A DNA stretch of 64,000 nt from Pseudomonas sp. GTDB lineage: Bacteria > Pseudomonadota > Gammaproteobacteria > Pseudomonadales > Pseudomonadaceae. Location of the stretch: NCBI RefSeq assembly GCF_002796985.1, contig NZ_PEKX01000002.1, positions 186,001-250,000 of the forward strand, read 5' to 3'. A program made the position numbers and the translations under genes. This document shows positions 16,605-25,053 of this stretch, one piece after another; position 1 is the first letter of the stretch, and each line of letters opens with the position of its first letter. Under the pieces are notes generated by a model, which was not told the DNA's origin, ran no database searches, and saw only the letters and a program-made list of their open reading frames with translations.

Positions 16605-18947
16605 TCAGCCCTGGTAACGCAGTAGCCGCAGGCCGTTGAACACCACCAGCAGGCTGGCGCCCATGTCGGCGAATACCGCCATCCACAGGGTACCTTCGCC
16701 GGTCAGGGTGAGGGCGAGGAACACCGCCTTGATGCCCAGCGCCAGCGTGATGTTCTGGATCAGCACACGGTGGGTCTGGCGCGACAGGCGAATGAAGGAC
16801 GGCAGCTTGCGCAGGTCGTCGTCCATCAGCGCGACACCGGCGGTTTCGATGGCCGTGTCAGTGCCCGCTGCACCCATGGCGAAGCCGATGTCGGCGCGGG
16901 CCAGGGCCGGGGCGTCGTTGATGCCGTCGCCGACCATGCCGACACGCTTGCCGCCTTCCTGGCGCCGCTTCACTTCGCGCAACTTGTCTTCGGGCAGCAG
17001 GTTGCCCAGCGCCTCGTCGATACCCACCTGGGCGCCGATGGCGTTGGCGGTGTGCGGGTTGTCGCCGGTCAGCATCAGGGTCTTCACCCCCAGTTCATGC
17101 AACTGGGCAACCGCATCACGGCTGGTCTGCTTGACCCCGTCGGCCACGGCGAACAGAGCCAGCGGGCCCTCGGCATCGAGCAGCACGATCACTGTCTTGC
17201 CCTGCTGTTCGAGGGCGTCGAGGCGGGCCTCCAGTTCCTTCGAGCACAGCTGCAGTTCTTCCACCAGGCGATGGTTGCCCAGGTGGTAGGTACGGCCGTC
17301 GATCTCACCTTTCACGCCACGGCCGGGCAGGGCGGTCAGTTCGCCGACACTGTACAGCGCGAGATTGTCCGCCTCGGCGGCCTGTGCCACGGCGTGCGAC
17401 ACCGGGTGGTCCGAGCGCGCGGCTAGGCTGGCGGCCAGGGTGCGGACGTCGCCGGCGGCAGTTTCCCGCAGGGCGGTGAAGTCGGTCTGGCGCGGGCGGC
17501 CTTCGGTGAGGGTGCCGGTCTTGTCGAGGGCGATCCATTCCAGCGAACGGCCCATCTCCAGGAACACGCCGCCCTTGATCAGGATGCCCAGGCGCGCCGC
17601 CGCCGACAGGCCGCTGACGATGGTGACCGGGGTGGAGATCACCAGGGCGCAGGGGCAGGCGATCACCAGCAGCACCAGCGCGCGGTAGACCCAGTCCAGC
17701 CAGGCACCGCCGAAGAACAGCGGCGGCAGCAACGCGGTGGCGATGGCGATGAGGAACACCACCGGGGTGTAGATGCGCGAGAACTGGTCGACGAAGCGCT
17801 GGGTCGGAGCACGCGAGCCCTGGGCCTCTTCCACGGCATGGATGATGCGCGCCAGGGTGCTGTCGTCGGCCACGCGGGTGACGCGGTATTCCAGCGCGCT
17901 TTCGCCGTTGATGGTGCCGGCGAACAGGGTGTCGCCGACCTGTTTCTCCACCGGCAGGCTCTCGCCGGTGATGGGCGCCTGGTTGACGCTGGAACGGCCG
18001 TCGAGCACCTCGCCGTCCAGTGCGATGCGCTCACCGGGGCGTACCCGCACCCGTGCGCCGAGGGCGACGGTTTTCGCCGAGACTTCCCGCCACTGCCCAT
18101 CCACCTGCACCGTGGCCTGTTCCGGAGCCAGTTGCAGCAGGCCGCGAATGGCATTGCGGGCGCGGTCCAGCGACTTGGCCTCGATCAGTTCGGCGATGGC
18201 GAACAGCACTGCCACCATGGCCGCTTCCGGCCACTGGCCGATCAGCATGGCGCCGGTCACGGCGATGCTCATCAGCGCGTTGATGTTGAGGTTGCGGTTC
18301 TTCAGCGCGATCCAGCCCTTGCGGTAGGTCGGCAACCCCGCGCCGAGGATGGCGGCTACCGCCAGAGCGGCTACCAGCCATTGCGGGCCGATGGCGAACC
18401 ACTCGAAGAACTCCGACGCAGCGGCGGCAACGGCGCCCAGCGCCAATGGCCACCAGGGCTTCTGCTTGGCGGGCGCGGCGGAACTCGGGGCATTCTCGTC
18501 CACCGGCTCGGCCTGCATGCCGAGGGAGGCCACCAGCTTCTGCAACGGTTCGATGCTGTCGAAGCGATGCTGCACGCGCAGCAGGCGCTGCATCAGGTTG
18601 AAGTCGAGGTCTTCCACCTCCGGTACGCGGCCCAGTGCGTCGCGTAGCAGGCGCTCCTCGGTGGGGCAGTCCATGGCCTCGATGCGCAGGCTGGTCCAGC
18701 GCAGTTCGCCGCTGGCCGCGCCGCTGGCCGCGCCGCTGGCGGCTGTTGCGGCGTCCTGCGCCAGTGCGCTGCGATCCTCGCCGTGATCGTGATCGTGATC
18801 GTGATCATGGTCATGCTTGTGCGGAGCAGGTTCGGCGGCCGGGGCGCGCAACAGCGCGCCTTTGTCGCAGCCGCAGCAGCCGGCAGCGCCGTGTTCCTGG
18901 TCTTGGGCGGGACCGTGGATGATCGGGCCCTGGCGATTGGCAGTCAT
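16605..18947 (-). CDS. cadA: CadA/ZntA-type P1B ATPase exporting Zn/Cd/Pb
   Basis: This 780-residue heavy-metal P-type ATPase pumps divalent soft metals out of the cytoplasm. The sequence shows the P1B-2 signature IACPCALVIST in a membrane helix, the phosphorylation site DKTGTLTEG, TGES in the actuator domain and the hinge GDGINDAPALA. The N terminus has a CCGC cluster, a His/Asp repeat (HKHDHDHDHDHDHG) and a metal-binding-like domain whose usual second Cys is Glu (MDCPTEE), as in several CadA/ZntA proteins. The start is the ATG after AGGAAC; an upstream in-frame start would lie in the operator. It is transcribed divergently from cadR, whose operator overlaps its promoter. The tandem GTGATC repeats encoding the His run could vary in number. 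Confidence 0.92.
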   Translation of the reverse strand: MTANRQGPIIHGPAQDQEHGAAGCCGCDKGALLRAPAAEPAPHKHDHDHDHDHDHGEDRSALAQDAATAASGAASGAASGELRWTSLRIEAMDCPTEERLLRDALGRVPEVEDLDFNLMQRLLRVQHRFDSIEPLQKLVASLGMQAEPVDENAPSSAAPAKQKPWWPLALGAVAAAASEFFEWFAIGPQWLVAALAVAAILGAGLPTYRKGWIALKNRNLNINALMSIAVTGAMLIGQWPEAAMVAVLFAIAELIEAKSLDRARNAIRGLLQLAPEQATVQVDGQWREVSAKTVALGARVRVRPGERIALDGEVLDGRSSVNQAPITGESLPVEKQVGDTLFAGTINGESALEYRVTRVADDSTLARIIHAVEEAQGSRAPTQRFVDQFSRIYTPVVFLIAIATALLPPLFFGGAWLDWVYRALVLLVIACPCALVISTPVTIVSGLSAAARLGILIKGGVFLEMGRSLEWIALDKTGTLTEGRPRQTDFTALRETAAGDVRTLAASLAARSDHPVSHAVAQAAEADNLALYSVGELTALPGRGVKGEIDGRTYHLGNHRLVEELQLCSKELEARLDALEQQGKTVIVLLDAEGPLALFAVADGVKQTSRDAVAQLHELGVKTLMLTGDNPHTANAIGAQVGIDEALGNLLPEDKLREVKRRQEGGKRVGMVGDGINDAPALARADIGFAMGAAGTDTAIETAGVALMDDDLRKLPSFIRLSRQTHRVLIQNITLALGIKAVFLALTLTGEGTLWMAVFADMGASLLVVFNGLRLLRYQG

Positions 18948-18979
18948 GTCGTCCGTTCCTGTTTGACGAGTTGCTGCTG

Positions 18980-19010
18980 ATTGCACACCCTGTAGCAACT
19001 ACAGAGTCAA
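18980..19010 (-). promoter_or_regulatory. MerR-type cadA promoter with CadR operator
   Basis: On the minus strand, a -35 box TTGACT and a -10 box TGCAAT are separated by 19 bases. The long spacer is the hallmark of MerR-family promoters. The spacer holds the perfect dyad CTGTAG-TTG-CTACAG (18990-19004), the expected CadR operator. Confidence 0.9.
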
Positions 19011-19034
19011 GCGTCCGCTGGCGAGGAGTCGTAC

Positions 19035-19502
19035 ATGAAGATCGGTGAACTGGCGAAACTGACCGGCTGCCCGGTGGAAACCATCCGCTACTACGAGCGT
19101 GAAGGCCTGCTGCCGGCGCCGTCGCGCAGCGAGGGCAACTACCGGCAATACGATGCCAGCCACGTCGAGCGGCTGTCGTTCATCCGTCATTGCCGGTCGC
19201 TGGACATGACCCAGGAGGAAATCCGCATCCTCCTCGGCCTGCGCGACCGCCCCGAATCCGACTGCGGCACCGCCAATCGGCTGATCGACGAGCACCTGCA
19301 CCATGTCGAGGTACGCATCGCCGAGCTGCAATCCCTCAGCCAGCAACTGCGCGACCTGCGCGCGCAGTGCCAGGGGGAGGGCAGCAGCGAGGATTGCGGC
19401 ATCCTGCGGGAGTTGGAGCAGCCGGCGGAGCCTTCGGTGATCCCGGAGGCCTGCGCGGAGGCGGGGCACTTGCATGTGCCCGGCGTCCATGGCCGGCATT
19501 GA
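19035..19502 (+). CDS. cadR: CadR, MerR-family Cd/Pb/Zn-responsive activator
   Basis: This 155-residue MerR-family regulator has the winged helix at residues 1-70 (MKIGELAKLTGCPVETIRYY), a dimerisation helix at about 85-120, and metal-binding cysteines near 77 (SDCGTA), 112 and 121, matching the CadR/PbrR pattern. The C-terminal tail is His-rich (HLHVPGVHGRH), as in Pseudomonas CadR. It lies divergent to cadA and is expected to sit on the 15-base dyad in the shared intergenic region and untwist the 19-base spacer when metal binds. The ATG follows a GAGGAG ribosome site at usual spacing. Confidence 0.93.
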   Translation: MKIGELAKLTGCPVETIRYYEREGLLPAPSRSEGNYRQYDASHVERLSFIRHCRSLDMTQEEIRILLGLRDRPESDCGTANRLIDEHLHHVEVRIAELQSLSQQLRDLRAQCQGEGSSEDCGILRELEQPAEPSVIPEACAEAGHLHVPGVHGRH

Positions 19503-19510
19503 TCGCATTT

Positions 19511-19537
19511 CGTAGGAGCGAGCTTGCTCGCGAACCC
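19511..19537 (+). repeat. solo REP arm
   Basis: A single copy of CGTAGGAGCGAGCTTGCTCGCGAA with no inverted partner nearby. Confidence 0.8.
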
Positions 19538-19557
19538 GACTAGCGCCGGAGCAGATC

Positions 19558-19634
19558 GTAGGGCGGATAACGCGCCAGCGTTATCCGCCGATTGGGTAGC
19601 CGGCGGATAACCTGTTCCAGGTTATGCGCCCTAC
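19558..19634 (+). repeat. second repeat family, inverted pair (GTAGGGCGGATAAC type)
   Basis: GTAGGGCGGATAACGCG faces an inverted copy ending TTATGCGCCCTAC. Inside are two smaller hairpins, GGATAACGC/GCGTTATCC and GGATAACCTG/CAGGTTAT. A partial copy lies at 32918-32948. This family is different from the GTAGGAGCG REP. Confidence 0.8.
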
Positions 19635-19679
19635 TGGTTGCCCATGCCAGACGTTCACGGTTGGCACTGACCGGCTCTT

Positions 19680-19759
19680 TGTAGGAGCGAGCTTGCTCGC
19701 GAACCCGCCCGACGCCGGATTAGCCGGTAAGTCTGTTCGCGAGCAAGCTCGCTCCTACA
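19680..19759 (+). repeat. REP pair
   Basis: Standard arms TGTAGGAGCGAGCTTGCTCGCGAA and the inverted copy. Together with the solo arm and the second repeat family, repeats fill most of the 300-base gap 19503-19802. No gene is seen there. Confidence 0.9.
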
Positions 19760-19802
19760 AGTGCGAAACCCAGCGCCCCGGCGAGAGCCAGGGCGTTTTC
19801 GT

Positions 19803-20138
19803 TCAGGAGTGCTCGGCCTCCGTCAGCTCATGCAGGTACTTGCGTGACAGCGCCAGGAAGCGCGGCGTGGGGCCGATGTCTTCATAGATCGGGTCGCCCT
19901 GTTCGTCCTGCGCCACCACCTTGTGCCCCTGTACGTAGGGGAAGCTCGCCTCCAGCTCCTCCAGCGCCGCGTTGACCAGTTCCCCCAACAGCTCCTCGAC
20001 GCTGCGCTTGGGGTACATGTCATGCAGCGCGGCCAGACGCGCGGCCGTCTCGACGTCCAGCGGAATGCTGTACTGGTGGTTGGTCATGCGCCCCCTGGCG
20101 TTCTTTTCCCAATGGCGTACCAGCTCGCGGATTTTCAT
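19803..20138 (-). CDS. Conserved small protein with ribbon-helix-helix-like N-terminal half, unknown function
   Basis: The real gene encodes 111 residues from MKIRELVRHW to TEAEHS. An open frame runs much further upstream, but through ppc on the opposite strand. The ATG is preceded by AGAGGTGAAC. The N-terminal half (SIPLDVETAARLAALHDMYP) resembles a ribbon-helix-helix segment, but I do not assign DNA binding. The C-terminal half is acidic and Tyr/Pro containing. It is divergent from ppc, in the position of the PA3688-type gene of P. aeruginosa (from memory). No function is known to me. Confidence 0.8.
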   Translation of the reverse strand: MKIRELVRHWEKNARGRMTNHQYSIPLDVETAARLAALHDMYPKRSVEELLGELVNAALEELEASFPYVQGHKVVAQDEQGDPIYEDIGPTPRFLALSRKYLHELTEAEHS

Positions 20139-20330
20139 GTTCACCTCTAGGGTCGTTACGTGGCGGTCGGCCCTCGTGAGGTCGCCGCAGGTTTTCCCGT
20201 TGGTAGGGATAACTTTCAGCCTAGACGTTGTCCGAGCAGGATTGCGGGCGTTCGTCGAGCGCTTGCCTGCCGGCCCGGCCGGCGGCACTGTGAAACTGAA
20301 GCAGTGGACTCTCAAACCAAGGAGACCGTG

Positions 20331-22967
20331 ATGCCGGATATCGATGCGCGCCTGCGCGAGGACGTTCACCTGCTCGGCGAACTGCTCGGGCAGACCATCC
20401 GCGCCCAGTACGGGCAGAGATTCCTCGACAAGATCGAGTTGATCCGTACCGGCGCCAAGGCCGCCCGGCGCGGCTCCGCCGAAGGCGCCAAGCAACTTAC
20501 CGCGACCCTCGACGGCCTGGGTGAGGACGAGTTGTTGCCGGTGGCGCGCGCCTTCAACCAGTTCCTCAACCTGGCCAACATCGCCGAGCAGTACCAGCGC
20601 ATCCGCCGGCGTACGCCCAAGGAGCCTGAGCCCTTCGAAAACCGCGTGCTGGGCGAACTGCTGGCGCGCCTGAGCAAATCCGGCCTGAGTGCGGAAGGCC
20701 TGGCGCGGCAGGTGGCGGACCTGGAGATCGAGCTGGTGCTCACCGCGCACCCGACCGAGGTGGCGCGTCGCACGCTGATCCAGAAGTACGACGCCATCGC
20801 CGCGCAGCTGGCCGCTGGCGACCACTCCGACCTGCTGCCCGAAGAGCGCCAGGCGGTGCAGGAAAAACTCCAGCGGCTGATCGCCGAGGCCTGGCACACC
20901 GACGAAATCCGCCGCACCCGGCCAACCCCGGTGGACGAAGCAAAGTGGGGCTTCGCGGTGATCGAGCATTCCCTCTGGCACGCGCTGCCGGCCTTTCTCC
21001 GCCACGTTGACCGCACGCTGCAGGAAAGTCTTGGTGAGCGCCTGCCGCTGAGCGCCGCGCCGATCCGCTTCGCCTCGTGGATGGGCGGCGACCGCGACGG
21101 CAACCCCAACGTCACCGCTGCCATTACCCTCGAGGTGTTGCTGCTGGCGCGCTGGATGGCGGCCGATCTCTACCTGCGTGACGTGGACAGCCTGGCCTCG
21201 GACCTTTCCATGCAACAGGCCAGCGACGAGCTGCGCGGCGAAGTCGGCGACCTCGCCGAGCCGTATCGCGCGCTGCTCAAGCAACTGCGCGAACGCCTGC
21301 GTGCCACTCGCGCCTGGGCCGAGCGCGCCATTCACAGCGGTGAGGAGCCCGGCGCCGAGGTGCTGCAGGACAATCGCGAACTGCTGGAGCCGCTACAGCT
21401 CTGCTATCGCTCGCTGCAGGCCTGCGGCATGGGCGTGATCGCTGATGGCGCGCTGCTCGATACGTTGCGTCGTGCCGCCACTTTCGGGCTGTTCCTGGCG
21501 CGGCTGGACGTGCGCCAGGACTCCACGCGCCACGCCAAGGCCATGGACGAAATCACCGAGTACCTGGGCCTGGGCAACTACGCCGAGTGGGACGAAAGCG
21601 TGCGCCAGGAGTTCCTTCTCGAAGAACTCGCCAGCCGCCGGCCGCTGCTGCCCGCGAACTACGATCCGACGCCCGAGACCGCCGAAGCCCTCGCCACCTG
21701 CCGCGTGGTGGCGCAGGCGCCCGCAGCCTCGCTGGGCTCCTACGTCATCTCCATGGCCGGGCAGCCGTCCGACGTGCTGGCCGTGCAACTGCTGCTCAAG
21801 GAGTGCGGGCTGGAACGGCCGATACGCGTGGTGCCGCTGTTCGAGACCCTCGACGACCTGGACAACGCCGGCCCCTGTATCGACCGCCTGCTCAGCCTGG
21901 ACAGCTACCGCACCGGCCTGGCTGGGCCGCAGGAAGTGATGATCGGCTACTCCGACTCGGCCAAGGATGCCGGCACCCTGGCCGCCGCCTGGGCGCAGTA
22001 CCGTGCGCAGGAAACACTGGTGGACATCTGCCGTCAGCACGGCGTCGAGCTGCTGCTGTTCCATGGCCGTGGCGGCACCGTCGGCCGCGGCGGCGGTCCG
22101 GCCCACGCAGCGATTCTCTCGCAGCCGCCGGGCTCGGTGGCGGGGCGCTTCCGCACCACCGAGCAGGGCGAGATGATCCGCTTCAAGTTCGGCCTGCCGG
22201 ACATCGCCGAACAGAACCTCAACCTTTACCTGGCCGCCGTGCTGGAGGCGACCTTGCAGCCGCCGCCAGTGCCGGAACCGGCCTGGCGCGAAGAGATGGA
22301 CCGCCTGGCCACGGATGGCTTGCTCGCCTATCGCGCGGTGGTGCGGGAGCACCCGCAGTTCGTCGACTACTTCCGCGAGGCCACGCCCGAGCAGGAACTG
22401 GGCCGCCTGCCGCTGGGCAGCCGCCCGGCCAAGCGCCGCGAGGGCGGGGTGGAAAGCCTGCGGGCGATCCCCTGGATCTTCGCCTGGACCCAGACACGCC
22501 TGATGCTGCCGGCCTGGCTGGGCTGGGAAGACGCCCTGTTCAAGGCCATCGAGCGCGGTGAAGGCGCGCTGCTGGGACGGATGCGCAAGGAGTGGCCGTT
22601 CTTCACCACCCGCATCGACATGCTGGAGATGGTGCTGGCCAAGGCCGACCGGGAGATCGCCCAACTCTACGACGAGCGACTGGTGCAATCGGAACTGCGA
22701 CCATTAGGTGCGCATTTACGCGACCTATTGTCGCAGTCGGTGCGAGTGGTGCTGGGGCTTACAGGGCAATCGCAGCTGCTCGCGCACGCCGCCGAGACGC
22801 GCGAATCCATCGGTGTGCGCAATACCTACCTGGACCCGCTGCACCTGCTCCAGGCCGAGCTCCTGGCGCGCTCGCGACGCTGTACGGGCGATGCCTGCGG
22901 CGGTCTGGAGCAAGCCATGCTGGTGACGGTGGCGGGTATCGCGGCGGGTTTGCGCAACACCGGCTGA
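20331..22967 (+). CDS. ppc: Ppc, phosphoenolpyruvate carboxylase
   Basis: Ppc converts phosphoenolpyruvate and bicarbonate to oxaloacetate and refills the TCA cycle. The 878-residue protein has the catalytic His in VLTAHPTEVARRTL (about residue 140), the loop MGGDRDGNPNVT, the glycine-rich catalytic stretch HGRGGTVGRGGGPAH and the invariant C-terminal RNTG. The length is normal for the bacterial enzyme. The ATG chosen follows CAAGGAG; the open frame extends 57 codons further upstream without support and into the region shared with the divergent gene. No terminator was recognised after the stop. Confidence 0.96.
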   Translation: MPDIDARLREDVHLLGELLGQTIRAQYGQRFLDKIELIRTGAKAARRGSAEGAKQLTATLDGLGEDELLPVARAFNQFLNLANIAEQYQRIRRRTPKEPEPFENRVLGELLARLSKSGLSAEGLARQVADLEIELVLTAHPTEVARRTLIQKYDAIAAQLAAGDHSDLLPEERQAVQEKLQRLIAEAWHTDEIRRTRPTPVDEAKWGFAVIEHSLWHALPAFLRHVDRTLQESLGERLPLSAAPIRFASWMGGDRDGNPNVTAAITLEVLLLARWMAADLYLRDVDSLASDLSMQQASDELRGEVGDLAEPYRALLKQLRERLRATRAWAERAIHSGEEPGAEVLQDNRELLEPLQLCYRSLQACGMGVIADGALLDTLRRAATFGLFLARLDVRQDSTRHAKAMDEITEYLGLGNYAEWDESVRQEFLLEELASRRPLLPANYDPTPETAEALATCRVVAQAPAASLGSYVISMAGQPSDVLAVQLLLKECGLERPIRVVPLFETLDDLDNAGPCIDRLLSLDSYRTGLAGPQEVMIGYSDSAKDAGTLAAAWAQYRAQETLVDICRQHGVELLLFHGRGGTVGRGGGPAHAAILSQPPGSVAGRFRTTEQGEMIRFKFGLPDIAEQNLNLYLAAVLEATLQPPPVPEPAWREEMDRLATDGLLAYRAVVREHPQFVDYFREATPEQELGRLPLGSRPAKRREGGVESLRAIPWIFAWTQTRLMLPAWLGWEDALFKAIERGEGALLGRMRKEWPFFTTRIDMLEMVLAKADREIAQLYDERLVQSELRPLGAHLRDLLSQSVRVVLGLTGQSQLLAHAAETRESIGVRNTYLDPLHLLQAELLARSRRCTGDACGGLEQAMLVTVAGIAAGLRNTG

Positions 22968-23215
22968 AGTACTCCTACCCCCCACCAAAGGTGGATTGCC
23001 GAGCGGCCAAATGAGATTAATTTGATGGCTGATCCCGGGTGCCGGAACGGCCCGGGATCGGCTTGTGCCGTCCCAGTGGCCGTCTTGTGTGGTGGTGGGG
23101 CGCTGTGTATCTTGGTCAACCTTTCGGCGCAGGTCTGCGCCATTCCAAGCATGATGAGATTGGCCCCACGAGGCGGATCCGTGATTTCGCTTAACAAGTA
23201 TTAAGGAGCATATCG

Positions 23216-23863
23216 ATGCGTGTGATTCTGCTCGGGGCGCCCGGTGCCGGCAAAGGTACCCAGGCTCGCTTCATCACTGAGAAGTTTGGCATTCCGCAGA
23301 TTTCCACCGGCGACATGCTGCGTGCAGCGGTCAAGGCTGGCACCGAGCTCGGCCTGCAGGCCAAGAGCGTAATGGACGCCGGCGGTCTGGTCTCCGATGA
23401 CCTGATCATCAACCTGGTCAAAGAGCGCATCGCTCAGCCCGATTGCGCCAAGGGCTTCCTGTTCGACGGCTTCCCGCGCACCATTCCCCAGGCCGAGGCC
23501 ATGAAGGAAGCGGGCGTCTCCATCGACCATGTGGTCGAGATCGCCGTGGAAGACGAAGAGATCGTCGGCCGCATCGCCGGTCGCCGCGTGCACCCGGCCT
23601 CGGGCCGCGTCTACCACGTCGAGCACAATCCGCCGAAGGTGGAAGGCAAGGACGACGAGACCGGTGAAGAGCTGATCCAGCGCGAAGACGACAAGGAAGC
23701 CACCGTGCGTCACCGCCTGTCGGTCTACCACTCGCAGACCAAGCCGCTGGTCGACTTCTACCAGAAGCTGGCCGCTGCCGAAGGCACCCCGAAGTACACC
23801 TGCGTCGAAGGCGTCGGTTCGGTTGAGCAGATCACCGCCAAGGTGCTCGGCGCCCTGAACTGA
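23216..23863 (+). CDS. adk: Adk, adenylate kinase
   Basis: Adk interconverts ATP + AMP and 2 ADP. The 215-residue protein begins with the P-loop GAPGAGKGTQ, then the AMP-binding segment STGDMLRAAV, DGFPRT and a long LID domain (residues about 122-160; RRVHPASGRVYHV). The LID lacks the four-cysteine zinc cluster, as in Gram-negative enzymes. The ATG is preceded by TAAGGAG. The 248-base gap after ppc shows no gene. A perfect 13-bp terminator follows the stop. Confidence 0.97.
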   Translation: MRVILLGAPGAGKGTQARFITEKFGIPQISTGDMLRAAVKAGTELGLQAKSVMDAGGLVSDDLIINLVKERIAQPDCAKGFLFDGFPRTIPQAEAMKEAGVSIDHVVEIAVEDEEIVGRIAGRRVHPASGRVYHVEHNPPKVEGKDDETGEELIQREDDKEATVRHRLSVYHSQTKPLVDFYQKLAAAEGTPKYTCVEGVGSVEQITAKVLGALN

Positions 23864-23878
23864 TCCTGCTTCAGCACA

Positions 23879-23911
23879 GCCAAAGGCCCGCACACGCGGG
23901 CCTTTGGCGTT
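23879..23911 (+). terminator. rho-independent terminator of adk
   Basis: The perfect stem GCCAAAGGCCCGC / GCGGGCCTTTGGC with an ACAC loop is followed by GTTT. Confidence 0.9.
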
Positions 23912-23964
23912 TATAATGCCCACCCTTTTTATCGCCCTGTTCTTAACGTCCTATGGAAAACACC

Positions 23965-24639
23965 ATGCCCACGCTGCTGGCCCTGGATACCTCGACCGAA
24001 GCCTGTTCCGTCGCCCTGCTGCATGACGGCCGCCGGTTCGTACGCCACGAGGTGATCCCGCGCCTGCACGCCCAGCGCCTGCTGCCCATGGTGCAGGACA
24101 TCCTCGGCGAGGCCGGCATTGCGCTGTCCGCCGTGGACGCCATCGCCTTCGGTCGTGGGCCGGGCGCGTTCACCGGCGTGCGCATTGCCATCGGTGTGGT
24201 GCAAGGCCTGGGCTTCGCTCTGCGGAAGCCGGTGCTGCCCATCTCCGATCTGGCGGTGCTGGCCCAGCGCGCCTACCGCGAGCACGGCGCCCATCAGGTG
24301 GCTGCGGCCATCGATGCGCGCATGGACGAGGTGTACTGGGGCTGCTACCGCCTGGAACAGGGCGAAATGCGCCTGGCTGGAGCCGAGGCAGTGCTGCCGC
24401 CCGAACGTGTCGAACTGCCGGGTGATGCCCAGGGCGAGTGGTTCGGCTCCGGTACTGGCTGGGGCTTCGAGGAGCGCCTGGCGGTGAAGGTTGCCGCCCA
24501 CGACGCCAGCCTGCTGCCGCACTCCGAAGACCTGCTGACCCTGGCCGAATTCGCCTGGGCACGCGGCGAGGCGGTTGACGCAGAGCAGGCCCAGCCGGTG
24601 TACCTGCGCGATAACGTGGCGACCCCCAAGAAAGCCTGA
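23965..24639 (+). CDS. tsaB: TsaB, tRNA N6-threonylcarbamoyladenosine modification protein
   Basis: TsaB (YeaZ) is the scaffold that partners TsaD and TsaE to make t6A37 in ANN-decoding tRNAs. The 224-residue product starts MPTLLALDTSTEACSVALL and has the ASKHA-fold signature FGRGPGAFTGVRIAIGV. It lacks the metal-binding His pair found in TsaD. An ATG four codons upstream (MENT...) is equally open; I prefer the second because GGAAAA lies just before it, but the choice is uncertain. It follows the adk terminator, so it should have its own promoter; a TATAAT-like box at 23912-23917 is a weak candidate. Confidence 0.93.
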   Translation: MPTLLALDTSTEACSVALLHDGRRFVRHEVIPRLHAQRLLPMVQDILGEAGIALSAVDAIAFGRGPGAFTGVRIAIGVVQGLGFALRKPVLPISDLAVLAQRAYREHGAHQVAAAIDARMDEVYWGCYRLEQGEMRLAGAEAVLPPERVELPGDAQGEWFGSGTGWGFEERLAVKVAAHDASLLPHSEDLLTLAEFAWARGEAVDAEQAQPVYLRDNVATPKKA

Positions 24640-24705
24640 CCTGTGCCAATTGACCACAGTCGAGCCCGCTCGCTAGAGTGACCGTATTCCCTCCGAGTTT
24701 CTTCC

Positions 24706-25053
24706 ATGCGTATCGACGGCTTCACTTCCCTTTCCCAGACACCGGAGCGCGGTTCCCGTACGGGCACTGCGGTCACTCCGTATCGGGAAGTGCAGCGTGA
24801 CGTCGAGACCCGCCGCGAACAGCCCGCGCCGACCTCGGCCAGTCAGGGGCTCGACTCGCAGCCCCAGGCACGTCGCGTGGAATCCTCCAGCGCCAGCAGC
24901 TACGGCGTGCCGGCGACCCTGCGCGATAACCTCGAGTACCAGCGCCCGCTGAGTTCCCGCGCGGCCCAGGCGCTGGCCAGATACACCAGCACCGCCAGCA
25001 TGGCCGGCCCGTACGAAGGCCAGGAAGTCGTCGGTCTCGACCTTTACGCCTGA
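24706..25053 (+). CDS. Conserved small, probably disordered protein
   Basis: The 115-residue product is rich in Ser, Arg, Gln, Thr and Pro, with no hydrophobic core for its first 70 residues. A more ordered C-terminal helix-like segment (SSRAAQALARYTSTASM) follows. No family function is known to me. It is coupled to the next gene through a one-base TGATG overlap, and the PA3684-type position beside tsaB is conserved in P. aeruginosa (from memory). The organised position argues for a real gene despite the low complexity. Confidence 0.75.
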   Translation: MRIDGFTSLSQTPERGSRTGTAVTPYREVQRDVETRREQPAPTSASQGLDSQPQARRVESSSASSYGVPATLRDNLEYQRPLSSRAAQALARYTSTASMAGPYEGQEVVGLDLYA

